The notes beneath the pieces were generated by a model. It did not search any database. It was given only the letters and a program-made list of their open reading frames with translations, and was not told the DNA's origin. Positions 25,220 through 33,828 of a stretch of 64,000 nt of DNA are shown here, piece by piece. Source of the stretch: Pseudoalteromonas holothuriae (GTDB taxonomy: Bacteria > Pseudomonadota > Gammaproteobacteria > Enterobacterales > Alteromonadaceae); assembly GCF_945859825.1 (NCBI RefSeq), contig NZ_CAMAPC010000002.1, positions 248,001 to 312,000 of the forward strand. The letters run 5' to 3'. Positions within the stretch are counted from its first letter, which is position 1; each line of letters begins with the position of its first letter. Both the position numbers and the translations under genes were made by a program.

Positions 25220-27244
25220 ATGAACGATAAAACCCTTACAAATATTGTGCTTAGGCTTCAGTCGCAAGTGGTAGAGCGATTAAATCTAGCGAAGCACTCT
25301 ATTAATGAAGACAGCGACTTATTTGCTTTGGGGCTGGACTCATTGTCACTGATGTCTTTGGTATCTCAATGGCGCTCACAGGGTATTGACGTCAATTTTT
25401 CTCAGCTTGCAAAAACGCCTACTTTGATTGCATGGGCAAGGCAAATACGTGCAGGTGAAGATAAATTACAACAGGCAGCTCAAACGTCACTCAATGGGTT
25501 ACCAAATAACCGAATTGGTATTCAACCACATGCACCATTTCTACTTGCACCGATGCAATATGCCTATTGGGTAGGGCGTAACAAAAACCAACCTTTAGGT
25601 GGTGTTGCTGCACATTTATATTGTGAATTTCAGCTTGAAGCAAACAAAGCTGCAGGGTTTATTGACCCTGTACAATTAGAAAAAGCGATTAATCAATTAG
25701 TTAAAAGGCATAGTTCATTAAGACTCATTGTTGATGCTGAGGGCAATCAAATTCATCCTGCGACCTATGAAGCATATAAAGTGATGGTTACTGATTTGAC
25801 TCAATACTCGCAATCGGATGCCGAAAATGAGTTGCAGAGATTGCGAGCATTATACTCAAGCCAGATGTTAGATATTGAAGCCGGGGAAGTCTTTTCTTTA
25901 GCATTAAGTTTATTGCCAGACGGTGGAAGTCGACTGCATTTTGACATTGACATGGTTGCTGCTGATGCACTGAGTTATCGAACATTATTAAAAGAGTTAG
26001 CGACGCTTTATCGCTTTATTGATGCGCCTTTAGCTGAGTTACCCTTGAGTTACAAAGATTGTCGTACGGCAGCGAACCAGCAAGAGGCGTTCATTAAAGA
26101 AACATCAGGCAAGTGGTGGCAATCGCGCATTGCGAAGTTACCCGAAGGCCCCAAATTACCACTTGTTGATAGTTTAAACACACAGCCAAACACCACGCGT
26201 CGACATTTTCACTTTGACCAAGCTTTAAAACTTAAATTCTATGAGTTGTGTAAAGCAAATGGGGTAACGCCCTCATCTGCCTTGGCGACAGTACTAGCAG
26301 AAACTATCGCAGGTTGGTGTGTCGAACCTCGCTTTTTACTGAACGTACCATTGTTTCAAAGACCGATGGGACAAGCTAATGTTTCAGGTGTGGCTGGTGA
26401 CTTTAGTAGCTCAATTTTGGTGGATGTTGATGCGACTGGACCAGTTAAATTTTCACAATTGGCGCAACAACTGCAAACACGTATGCATGAAGACGCAGCA
26501 CATGCTAATTATAGCGGGGTACATGTACTGCGTGACTTAGGTCGAGCGAAAGGGAAACAAGTCACAGCGCCAGTTGTGTTTACGAGCGCCTTAAATCTTG
26601 GCGAGTTGTTTGCACCTGTTGTGGCTGACGTGTTCGGTGAGCCGATTTGGATCATTTCTCAAGGGCCGCAAGTTTTGCTCGATGCGCAAGTCACAGAGCT
26701 AAATGCAGGCGTGCTTGTAAATTGGGATTGCCGAGAAGATGCCTTTGAACCTGGAGTACTGGACGATATGTTTGCCTATTTTAGACAAACAGTTGAGAGC
26801 TTGGCAAGCAATCCATCTTATTGGCAGGACAGTATAAAGGTAGGTTTGCCTCAAGTGCGCACGAAGCCACGAAATGCAAATGTAACGGCGAGTAGACAGG
26901 TTGTTGTGCAAAAAACGCCACCGCGTAACCCATTGGAGCAAACCGTCGCAGCACTTTGGCAAGGTGTACTTGAATGTGAAGAGGTTTTTGTTGAGCAGGA
27001 TTTATTTGCCGCTGGTGGAGACTCGGTGTTGGCAAGCGCCTTAATCGCGCAGTTACGAGAAGTATTTGGTAATCATGCTATGGATATGAAAAAGCTGTTT
27101 TGCGCGCCGACTATTGCTGGAATAAGCGATACGATATTAACAGCGTGTGATAGCGAAGAAGTGAAAAGTATCGCGCAAGTGTATTGCGAAATATTGTCTT
27201 TAGATGATGAAGCATTGGCTGCACAACTGGAGGCGCAAATATGA
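25220..27244 (+). CDS. NRPS protein ArCP-Cy-PCP (aryl carrier, heterocyclisation, peptidyl carrier)
   Basis: A 674-residue protein without an adenylation domain. Residues 1-80 are a carrier with LGLDSLSLMSL near 38, the aryl-carrier type. Residues 105-530 form a heterocyclisation domain: APMQYAYWVGR, then DMVAADALS near 241, the DxxxxDxxS motif that replaces the HHxxxDG of condensation domains. Residues 565-640 are a second carrier with AAGGDSVLAS near 598. The predicted job is to join salicylate held on the first carrier to threonine on the second and to close a 2-hydroxyphenyl-methyloxazoline. The order matches the front end of mycobactin- and vibriobactin-type assembly lines, with the A domain split off into the preceding gene. 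ATG at 25220 follows AAGGAAAG; its stop overlaps the next start (ATGA). Confidence 0.92.
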   Translation: MNDKTLTNIVLRLQSQVVERLNLAKHSINEDSDLFALGLDSLSLMSLVSQWRSQGIDVNFSQLAKTPTLIAWARQIRAGEDKLQQAAQTSLNGLPNNRIGIQPHAPFLLAPMQYAYWVGRNKNQPLGGVAAHLYCEFQLEANKAAGFIDPVQLEKAINQLVKRHSSLRLIVDAEGNQIHPATYEAYKVMVTDLTQYSQSDAENELQRLRALYSSQMLDIEAGEVFSLALSLLPDGGSRLHFDIDMVAADALSYRTLLKELATLYRFIDAPLAELPLSYKDCRTAANQQEAFIKETSGKWWQSRIAKLPEGPKLPLVDSLNTQPNTTRRHFHFDQALKLKFYELCKANGVTPSSALATVLAETIAGWCVEPRFLLNVPLFQRPMGQANVSGVAGDFSSSILVDVDATGPVKFSQLAQQLQTRMHEDAAHANYSGVHVLRDLGRAKGKQVTAPVVFTSALNLGELFAPVVADVFGEPIWIISQGPQVLLDAQVTELNAGVLVNWDCREDAFEPGVLDDMFAYFRQTVESLASNPSYWQDSIKVGLPQVRTKPRNANVTASRQVVVQKTPPRNPLEQTVAALWQGVLECEEVFVEQDLFAAGGDSVLASALIAQLREVFGNHAMDMKKLFCAPTIAGISDTILTACDSEEVKSIAQVYCEILSLDDEALAAQLEAQI

Positions 27245-28905
27245 GTCGCGATTTTTTATTGGATCCAGAGTTAACGCCTTGGCCGCAAACACGCGTTGAC
27301 CAATATATCAGCAAAGGTGTTTGGGGTGAGCAAACCTTATGGCAATGGATAGCAGAAAAACTCACAGATTATGGCAATCAAACCGTGTTAAGTGGTGTTA
27401 GCTCATGTAATAGCGGTGAAATATCTCTGTCTGGATTAGCGTTGCTCAAAAATGTACATTTTTGTGCCGTTAATCTACAAGCAAAGGGGCTAAGCAAAGG
27501 CGATAAAGTCATTGTGCAGATGGCTAATAATAATGAATTTGTGGTGCTGTTGTTTGCATTGCTATACATCGGGGTGATACCCGTGATGGCATTACCGGGC
27601 CATGGTCGAACAGAGATCAGTGCATTTGCAGAGCTGACTGAGGCTAAGGCTTGGTTTGTCAATGACAAAGCAACCAGCTTTGACGTGGAAAAATTAGGCG
27701 TTGACTTACAGGTACAGCTACCAATTCTACAGGTGTTTGTTGAAGATGTGGCCTATACACAACATATCAATCTGAGTGAATTGTTTGCACCTAGTGCTGA
27801 TCATGCCTTTATAGAACCTGCCACAGTTGATTGCGGCAGTATTGCATTGCTGCTTTGCTCTGGTGGAACAACCGGGATTCCAAAGCTAATACCCAGAACT
27901 CACAGAGATTACATCTACAACGCCCAGGCAAGTGCCGACGCTGCAAACCTCAATAGCAGCGATGTTTATCTCGTGGCCTTACCTAGTGCACATAATTTTC
28001 CGTTGGCGTGTCCGGGTATTCTTGGTGCGCTTTGTGCAAAAGCGCATATTGTAATGGCAGCGCTGGGAGCGCCTGATATTGCCTTTGCGTATATTGATAA
28101 GTATCAGGTAACGGTCAGTGCTTTGGTGCCTAGCTTAGTGAATGCGTGGTTAGAGTATGCCCAAGTGGCTGTACCACCCGGTGCAAGCCTGCGTTTTTTA
28201 CAAGTGGGTGGTGCCAAACTTGATGAGCGAATTGCTAGGCGTATCCCTAAAGAGCTCGGGTGTGAGTTGCAGCAAGTATTTGGCATGGCAGAAGGTCTAT
28301 TAAATTTTACACAAAGCCAAGACCCACAAGTTTTAAAGTATAAAACGCAGGGGCGACCACTAAGTGAATTTGATGAGGTCAAAGTAATTGATGAGCACGG
28401 TAATGCGGTTGCACCGGGTCAAACAGGTCAGCTTTTAACTCGTGGCCCTTACACTTTACGAGGGTACTATCGCAATCGAGCAGCTAATAAAGCCGCGTTC
28501 ACGGCGGATGGTTTTTACCAAACAGGAGATTTAGTTAGGCAACTAAGGACAGGCCATCTGATGGTGGTGGGGCGCATTAAAGAGGTGGTGCGCCGCGCAG
28601 GAGAAGCGGTTGCGGTTGAGACCTTAGAGGCTTTATTAGTTGAACATGAGAGTATACAAGATATCGCCGTAGTCGGTTTGCCATGCAAATTACTGGGTGA
28701 AAAAACCTGTGCTGCCATTGTGTTGTCTAAGGGGGCACCTCAAGGAATAGAGCTCAGTGAAATTAGGCAGTATTTAACAGAGCAGGGCGTTGCACGACAT
28801 ATGCTCCCTGACACGATGAGCTATGTGACAAGCATACCTATGACGGCTATAGGCAAAATTTCTCGAAAAAAACTAGCTCAAGAAATCCAAACAAAACAAT
28901 CATAA
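27241..28905 (+). CDS. Salicylate-AMP ligase (YbtE/PchD/MbtA type)
   Basis: A 554-residue aryl-acid adenylating enzyme. N-terminal WPQTRVDQYISKGVW and EQTLWQWI, the P-loop LCSGGTTGIPKLIPRTHRDY near 206, AHNFPLACPG near 250, FGMAEGLLNFT and RAGEAVAVETLEALL are family hallmarks. In AHNFPLACPG a Cys stands where 2,3-dihydroxybenzoate enzymes such as DhbE have Ser; Cys here is typical of salicylate enzymes, which agrees with the salicylate synthase at 15783. It activates salicylate with ATP and loads the aryl carrier of the preceding protein. The gene overlaps that gene by four bases and the next starts 20 bases on. Confidence 0.92.
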   Translation: MSRDFLLDPELTPWPQTRVDQYISKGVWGEQTLWQWIAEKLTDYGNQTVLSGVSSCNSGEISLSGLALLKNVHFCAVNLQAKGLSKGDKVIVQMANNNEFVVLLFALLYIGVIPVMALPGHGRTEISAFAELTEAKAWFVNDKATSFDVEKLGVDLQVQLPILQVFVEDVAYTQHINLSELFAPSADHAFIEPATVDCGSIALLLCSGGTTGIPKLIPRTHRDYIYNAQASADAANLNSSDVYLVALPSAHNFPLACPGILGALCAKAHIVMAALGAPDIAFAYIDKYQVTVSALVPSLVNAWLEYAQVAVPPGASLRFLQVGGAKLDERIARRIPKELGCELQQVFGMAEGLLNFTQSQDPQVLKYKTQGRPLSEFDEVKVIDEHGNAVAPGQTGQLLTRGPYTLRGYYRNRAANKAAFTADGFYQTGDLVRQLRTGHLMVVGRIKEVVRRAGEAVAVETLEALLVEHESIQDIAVVGLPCKLLGEKTCAAIVLSKGAPQGIELSEIRQYLTEQGVARHMLPDTMSYVTSIPMTAIGKISRKKLAQEIQTKQS

Positions 28906-28925
28906 ATGTATAAAGGAAAATCTAG

Positions 28926-29717
28926 ATGACAAACTCTTCAACTTCGCCTCAATGGTTAGCTGATGAATATGAGCAAGGAAACGATGGTCAGTTTAAAGCG
29001 GCATTAGAGGCGCTTGATAAAATATCAGATGCAACTTTTCCTGATGAGCGCAAAGCGGTTGATGTGGGCTGTGGTAGTGGCAAATTTGCAGCATGTTTAG
29101 CACAACAAGGCTGGCGTGTAGATGCAACTGATGTTTCTGAATCAATGGTAGAAGCCACACAAAAACGGTGTATTGATTTACCTGTTAATGCTGCTGTGTG
29201 CGATGCAAGTAAGCTGACACTTGAAAAAAATCACTATGATTTAGTCACCAGTTTTTGGATGCTTCATTGGCTTGTTGATGCAACGCCTACGTTAAAGCAA
29301 ATGGCCGATGCGGTAAAAGAAAACGGGTATGCCCTATTGCAATGGAGCTGTGGTCAGCCAAGAGCGCAAGGTTTTGTACTCAGAGATACCATTCAAGAGG
29401 TATTTGATAGACCAAAGTGGAGCTCTAAGCTTAAAGCTGCGCCTTTGACTATGTACCAACTCCCCATTGAAGATGTGACTGCTTTTTTTGAAAATAATGG
29501 CTTTGAAGTGATCTCTGTGCGTGAAAATGTGCAAGTTGGTGGAGGCGAAACGCCAGAAAGCCTAAAGCGTGCTTTAAGATCCGCTGCATTTGCTGCACAA
29601 ACTGTGATATTAGGCGATGAGGTGGATGAATTAATTGATGAGTGTCTTGCACTGCTGATGCAAAGAAATGCACTGCAAGTGGCTAATACTGAGCTCGTAG
29701 TTAAGCGTAAACGTTAG
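28926..29717 (+). CDS. Class I SAM-dependent methyltransferase in the siderophore operon
   Basis: A 263-residue cytoplasmic protein. KAVDVGCGSGKFAACLA near residue 40-55 is motif I for S-adenosylmethionine, DATDVSESMVE is the acidic ribose-binding loop and DLVTSFWMLHWLVD is the motif IV/post-motif region of class I enzymes, of the BioC/UbiE-like type. It is not an integral NRPS M domain. Its place in the operon suggests methylation of the siderophore or a building block, for example the N or O of a hydroxyornithine unit, but the target cannot be read from the sequence. AAAGGAAA precedes the ATG. A perfect 10-bp inverted repeat follows the stop. Confidence 0.85.
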   Translation: MTNSSTSPQWLADEYEQGNDGQFKAALEALDKISDATFPDERKAVDVGCGSGKFAACLAQQGWRVDATDVSESMVEATQKRCIDLPVNAAVCDASKLTLEKNHYDLVTSFWMLHWLVDATPTLKQMADAVKENGYALLQWSCGQPRAQGFVLRDTIQEVFDRPKWSSKLKAAPLTMYQLPIEDVTAFFENNGFEVISVRENVQVGGGETPESLKRALRSAAFAAQTVILGDEVDELIDECLALLMQRNALQVANTELVVKRKR

Positions 29718-29726
29718 CTTGCTGCT

Positions 29727-29753
29727 AACCGCTGTGTGCTTGTCACAGCGGTT
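29727..29753. repeat. Strong stem-loop between the methyltransferase and M20 peptidase genes
   Basis: AACCGCTGTG (29727-29736) pairs perfectly with CACAGCGGTT (29744-29753) over a seven-base loop. It is followed by AAAA, not a T-run, so it is more likely an RNA-stabilising or partial attenuating structure than an intrinsic terminator. It may lower expression of the last operon gene. Confidence 0.6.
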
Positions 29754-29788
29754 AAAAGGTGGCTGAGCGAGTTATAGATTTAAGGAAA

Positions 29789-30973
29789 ATGACTATTTTT
29801 ACAGAACAATGTTTATTGCAATCAATTGATAGCCGAGTTGTGGCCTATACGCAGCAATTAATTCAATTTGAGTCAATCACGCCTAATGACATGGGGTGTC
29901 AAACTTGGATAGCAAATAAGTTAAAGCAGCTTGGTGCTGAGATTGAACACTTTGAATGCAATGAGGTGAGCAGTTTAATTGCAACGATAGACTTAGGAGA
30001 GGGTCCTGATATCGCCTTTTGTGGTCATACCGATGTTGTACCTATAGGTCATGAAAGTAAATGGGATGCACCGCCTTTTGCAGGTGAAATAATTGATCAA
30101 CACCTCATCGGCAGGGGAGTTGCTGATATGAAAGGAGGTATAGCTGCAGCTTTGGTGGCGGTGGAGGAAATCATCAAGCAAGGCACATGCGCTGGAAAGA
30201 TATGGTTTTTGATCACCAGTGATGAAGAGGGCGAAGCGGAGTTTGGCACAAAACATATTGTCAATACGTTATCTCAACGTGATCAGCAGTTCGATTTTTG
30301 CATTGTTGGAGAGCCTACATCTGACAAAGTCTGTGGTGATACAATAAAGGTAGGGCGAAGAGGCGCGTTAAGTTTTGATGTCGTAATTAACGGAAAAAGC
30401 GGGCATGTTGCGTACCCAGAACAAGGTGTAAATGCCATTCATTTAGCTGGTGAAATTGTACAGAATTTAACACAATATGATTGGCAGCAAGGTGAAAGTC
30501 GCAGACCTAGTACTACATTGCAAATAACCCATATAGACTCTGGTAAATGGAGTGACAATGTCATTCCTGATCAGGTTAAACTTAGCTTTAATGTTCGTTT
30601 TACAGAGCAATTTGACGAGCAGTCATTGATTAAAGTGGTTGATAATATCGTCCGTAAAAGCACCTTGGATTATACTTGTAAAGCCTATCGTGGCTGCGTC
30701 CCATATTACTGTGATGAACCCACACGCTCAGAATTATCTTTCGTTAATATATGTCAGCAGGCAATCGCACAGTGTATTGGTGAAATACCAAGAATATCAA
30801 CAAGTGGCGGCACATCGGATGGTCGGTTTGTGCGAGATATTTGCAATCAAGTGATAGAACTTGGGCTCACCAATTCAACTATTCATCAAGAAAATGAGCG
30901 AATTCATGTTAATGAGCTCAGCACCTTGTCTATTGTGTACTTCACAATATTTCGTAACGTGCTTGGTATGTAA
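29789..30973 (+). CDS. M20 metallopeptidase, DapE/ArgE-like, in the siderophore operon
   Basis: About 395 residues. Metal ligands are all present: CGHTDVVPIG (His), GRGVADMKGG (Asp), SDEEGEAEFGT (the general-base and metal-bridging Glu pair), GEPTS (Glu) and the C-terminal HVNEL (His). SGHVAYPEQGVNAIH and TSGGTSDGRF are typical of succinyl-diaminopimelate desuccinylase, the closest described group. DapE removes succinyl from a diamine amino acid in lysine synthesis. As the last gene of an NRPS operon this copy more likely trims or deacylates a siderophore intermediate, or salvages ornithine-type building blocks; this is an inference. ATG at 29789 with TAAGGA upstream is preferred over a GTG at 29759. 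Confidence 0.82.
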   Translation: MTIFTEQCLLQSIDSRVVAYTQQLIQFESITPNDMGCQTWIANKLKQLGAEIEHFECNEVSSLIATIDLGEGPDIAFCGHTDVVPIGHESKWDAPPFAGEIIDQHLIGRGVADMKGGIAAALVAVEEIIKQGTCAGKIWFLITSDEEGEAEFGTKHIVNTLSQRDQQFDFCIVGEPTSDKVCGDTIKVGRRGALSFDVVINGKSGHVAYPEQGVNAIHLAGEIVQNLTQYDWQQGESRRPSTTLQITHIDSGKWSDNVIPDQVKLSFNVRFTEQFDEQSLIKVVDNIVRKSTLDYTCKAYRGCVPYYCDEPTRSELSFVNICQQAIAQCIGEIPRISTSGGTSDGRFVRDICNQVIELGLTNSTIHQENERIHVNELSTLSIVYFTIFRNVLGM

Positions 30974-31004
30974 AGTAAGTATCATCTGTTGTGATCTTGT
31001 TTAA

Positions 31005-31045
31005 ACAAACATCGAGAAGCGGTTAAACAGTTTCTCGATGTTTGT
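31005..31045. terminator. Bidirectional terminator-type hairpin
   Basis: ACAAACATCGAGAA (31005-31018) pairs perfectly with TTCTCGATGTTTGT (31032-31045) over a 13-base loop. It lies exactly between the rightward siderophore operon and the leftward receptor transcript, so it probably ends both. Confidence 0.75.
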
Positions 31046-31048
31046 AAT

Positions 31049-31498
31049 TTATTCGCTGCTGCATTGTTTGGTGATGAGTGCATCTAATGTATTTGTATTA
31101 ATACTGTCCGGCAGTAAATTTTTAGCTGCAAGCCAGTCAATTGCTTGTTCAATTGATGCTAAGATAGCCCCATCAATACCAAATGCTTTTTGTACGCTCA
31201 TTTTGCTCATCCTTTCATGTTCACAAGGGGGTACAACAATGAGCATTGCTTGTACAAGTTCTTGCATATTTTCAGCTGCGCCCTCAGCCAACCATTGTTG
31301 TGTGATAGGTCCTGCTCCTTTTGGGTGAACTAAAGATGGCTCATCGAGGTAGACCCTTAGCACACAAAATGGCTTTTTATGAGCAAACCAAGTATTCCAA
31401 TTTTCTAGAGATTGTTTATGCATCTGTAAGTCGCAGCTACCCTGTGCAACGGTTACTGCCAGTGGCCATAGGCTGTCATCAAATTTAAGAATTGCCAT
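31049..31498 (-). CDS. Small unknown protein next to the siderophore receptor
   Basis: A 149-residue soluble protein (from the ATG at 31498; a GTG at 31513 adds five residues). It starts MAILKFDDSLWPLAVTVAQG and contains SLENWNTWFAHKKPFCVLRVYLD and MLIVVPPCEHERMSKMSVQKAFG. There is no signal peptide or membrane segment. I recognise no family. Its alternating strands and helices resemble a small alpha/beta domain. It is downstream of the TonB-dependent receptor gene (68 bases) and on the same strand, so it is probably co-transcribed and iron-regulated. A role in siderophore use or regulation is a guess from position. Confidence 0.65.
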   Translation of the reverse strand: MAILKFDDSLWPLAVTVAQGSCDLQMHKQSLENWNTWFAHKKPFCVLRVYLDEPSLVHPKGAGPITQQWLAEGAAENMQELVQAMLIVVPPCEHERMSKMSVQKAFGIDGAILASIEQAIDWLAAKNLLPDSINTNTLDALITKQCSSE

Positions 31499-31566
31499 AA
31501 TTATTTTACTCACTAAGTAAAAACAAAAAAGTGATGCCGGGTGTTATGCCGACATCAATCAGTAGG

Positions 31567-33648
31567 TTAGAAATGATACTCAAATCCAGCACTGATAGTA
31601 CGAGGTTGATTGAGTACTGCTTTGTCAAACGCACTGTTTGGCTTATCACTATCTGTTGGAGCTGTACCCGGGTAGAGTGCAATAGGTGTATCGTTATCTA
31701 GCAAGTTTCTAATACTTAGATATAACTTAGTATCGTCATTAACATAATAATTAAAGCTCGCATCGACACTGATAAAACCATCAGTTTTGCTCTCTTGTAG
31801 GTTGGTAATTGTGGTATACCAACCATTGGTGTAATTTGAACTGACATTGGCTACCCAGTTTTTCGCTTGCCAAGATGCGCCAAGTTTCATAGACAAAGAA
31901 GGCACCATAATAAGTGAATTACCTTCTAAGCCTGAGTCAGGGTACTTGCTTATTTCAGAGTCTAATAATGCCAAGCTACTATTGATAGAAAGTTGCTGAT
32001 TGAGGGCCCATCTACCCGTGAATTCAGCGCCAATAGTTTGCACTTGCTCAGCATTACGTACCACAAATGCTTCATCTCTGGTGTCGTTGGGGGTTAAATC
32101 GAAGGGCAATTGCATATCTTTGTAATCTGAGTAGAAGAAGTTTACAGAGGTATTAATATCGCCATTTAAAAATTGTTGTCGGCCATAGAGCTCCAAAGAG
32201 TTTACATATTCTTCGTCATATGAATAGTTTACGATTGGCATAGCAAAAGTAATACCTCCGCCTCCAGCGTTGTAGCCTCTAGAAAACTGTAGTCCTATCA
32301 AGTTGGTATCGCTAAGCTCATAACTTAGGCCTAGCTTAGGCAACAATGCACTGTAGTCATTATCTGCTTCAATATTAGCAATTGCTCTGTCTGGGTCGCC
32401 ACCACTGCGTTGTCGTGATTCTTTTTCATATCTTAAACCAGCAGTAAGCTCTAATTTGTCAGAAAGTGGCACTGCACCTTCAACATAGGCTGCGATACCG
32501 TCGGTATCATCTTTAAAGCTTTGTTTGGCTATAAATTGGATCCACTCGTCTTGCTTTGCTTGATACCAGCGTGTGCCGATTACCACTTCGCTGCCGTTTT
32601 GAGCGGTATATCTAATTCTTGGTTCAATTACATGCTCGGTTGAGTCAACTTCTGCTTTACTACCATCAGGGGTAGACTTTCGAGTAAAAGTAAAGTCGGT
32701 GATTGACGCAACGGCTTCAAAGCTTAAGTTGCTATAAAAATCATGGCTAAATTCGACCCCTAAACTTTGTGTGTCGGTAACATGCACAGGTTGCGCAGGG
32801 AAGTTTGAGCGCAGCTTTGCAAATGGTTGGTCTACTATTTCGCCATTAGGGCCCGAGTATTCGTTGTCAGTTAATGTAAAAACTAAGCGAGTATTGTTTT
32901 CATTTTTAGGTAGGTACATTAATTTGGCACGCACTTGAGCGCCGTCGATATCCGCTGGGTCTGCTACTCCAGGATAAGCGTCATAGGAAACAGGAGAGCG
33001 TTTTTGAAATTTATCTGCTGCAATTCTAAATGATAACGTGTCCGTTAGCGGCTGGTTAAATGTTACTGATGCTCTTTTTTGATCTAGATTGCCCCCTTCA
33101 ACACGTATTGCAAATTGCTGTTCAAAAGTGGGGTCGTTTGTTTGTACTCTGACCGTACCGGCAATGGCATTACGCCCTGCAAGAGTACTTTGCGGGCCTC
33201 TTAAAACTTCAACTTGTTTTAAATCCCAAATGCCAATATCGCTGAAAACAATTTCATTATAGGTCGCCGATCGCCCATCAATTTGCCAGTTTAAGCGAGG
33301 ACGACTTCCTGCAAAAAAGGCATTGGCATTTTCAGCAGGTCCGGTGCCATCAACACCACGTACACTCGGTGCTTTACCCGTTCCTGTGACCATGGTGATA
33401 TTTGGGATCTCGCTGAGAATATCTCTCACAGTTCTAAGCTCAGGTCTAATAGCTAGTAATTCACTGTCGATAACGACCACACTATTACCTGTTTGTTGCA
33501 AGTTTCTGGAAAGTAATTCACCAGTAACTTCAATTACGGTCATGTCTTGGTGGGCTTGGTCTGGTGTCTGTAAACTTTGTTGAGCTATCGCAACTTGAGC
33601 TGTTGAACTTACAACTGCCAGAGAAATGACAATATCCTTGAGTTTCAA
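31567..33648 (-). CDS. TonB-dependent outer-membrane siderophore receptor
   Basis: A 693-residue receptor. A signal peptide (KLKDIVISLAVVSSTAQVAIA) is followed by a TonB-box-like MTVIEVTG, then a plug with PEAN-type features: VRDILSEIPNITMVTG, VRGVDGTG, QIDGR, VEVLRGPQSTLAGRNAIAG. The rest is a beta-barrel of short alternating strands ending in AGFEYHF, the usual terminal aromatic signature. It imports ferric siderophore across the outer membrane using TonB energy, and its place beside the biosynthetic genes makes the local siderophore the likely ligand. A Fur box lies upstream (33679-33697). No inner-membrane ABC transporter or ferric reductase is next to it. Confidence 0.93.
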   Translation of the reverse strand: MKLKDIVISLAVVSSTAQVAIAQQSLQTPDQAHQDMTVIEVTGELLSRNLQQTGNSVVVIDSELLAIRPELRTVRDILSEIPNITMVTGTGKAPSVRGVDGTGPAENANAFFAGSRPRLNWQIDGRSATYNEIVFSDIGIWDLKQVEVLRGPQSTLAGRNAIAGTVRVQTNDPTFEQQFAIRVEGGNLDQKRASVTFNQPLTDTLSFRIAADKFQKRSPVSYDAYPGVADPADIDGAQVRAKLMYLPKNENNTRLVFTLTDNEYSGPNGEIVDQPFAKLRSNFPAQPVHVTDTQSLGVEFSHDFYSNLSFEAVASITDFTFTRKSTPDGSKAEVDSTEHVIEPRIRYTAQNGSEVVIGTRWYQAKQDEWIQFIAKQSFKDDTDGIAAYVEGAVPLSDKLELTAGLRYEKESRQRSGGDPDRAIANIEADNDYSALLPKLGLSYELSDTNLIGLQFSRGYNAGGGGITFAMPIVNYSYDEEYVNSLELYGRQQFLNGDINTSVNFFYSDYKDMQLPFDLTPNDTRDEAFVVRNAEQVQTIGAEFTGRWALNQQLSINSSLALLDSEISKYPDSGLEGNSLIMVPSLSMKLGASWQAKNWVANVSSNYTNGWYTTITNLQESKTDGFISVDASFNYYVNDDTKLYLSIRNLLDNDTPIALYPGTAPTDSDKPNSAFDKAVLNQPRTISAGFEYHF

Positions 33649-33678
33649 ATTTTATCTCCGTTGAATGTGAGTGTTATT

Positions 33679-33697
33679 GAGAATGGTTATTATTATA
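33679..33697 (-). promoter_or_regulatory. Fur box upstream of the receptor gene
   Basis: Read on the minus strand, TATAATAATAACCATTCTC matches the 19-base Fur consensus at 15 of 19 positions. It lies 31 bases before the receptor start, where Fur would cover the promoter or the start of the transcript. It supports iron control of the receptor and the small gene behind it. Confidence 0.7.
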
Positions 33698-33828
33698 ATT
33701 TACTTTAAGGGCATAAAACAATCTCTAATTGTTCGATTGTACCCTTTCCTATATTTGTGTTTTTTAAAGCGTGATTTCTCATATTAAAGTCTGTATAAAA
33801 AGACAAAATTGAAATGGGGGAATGACGA

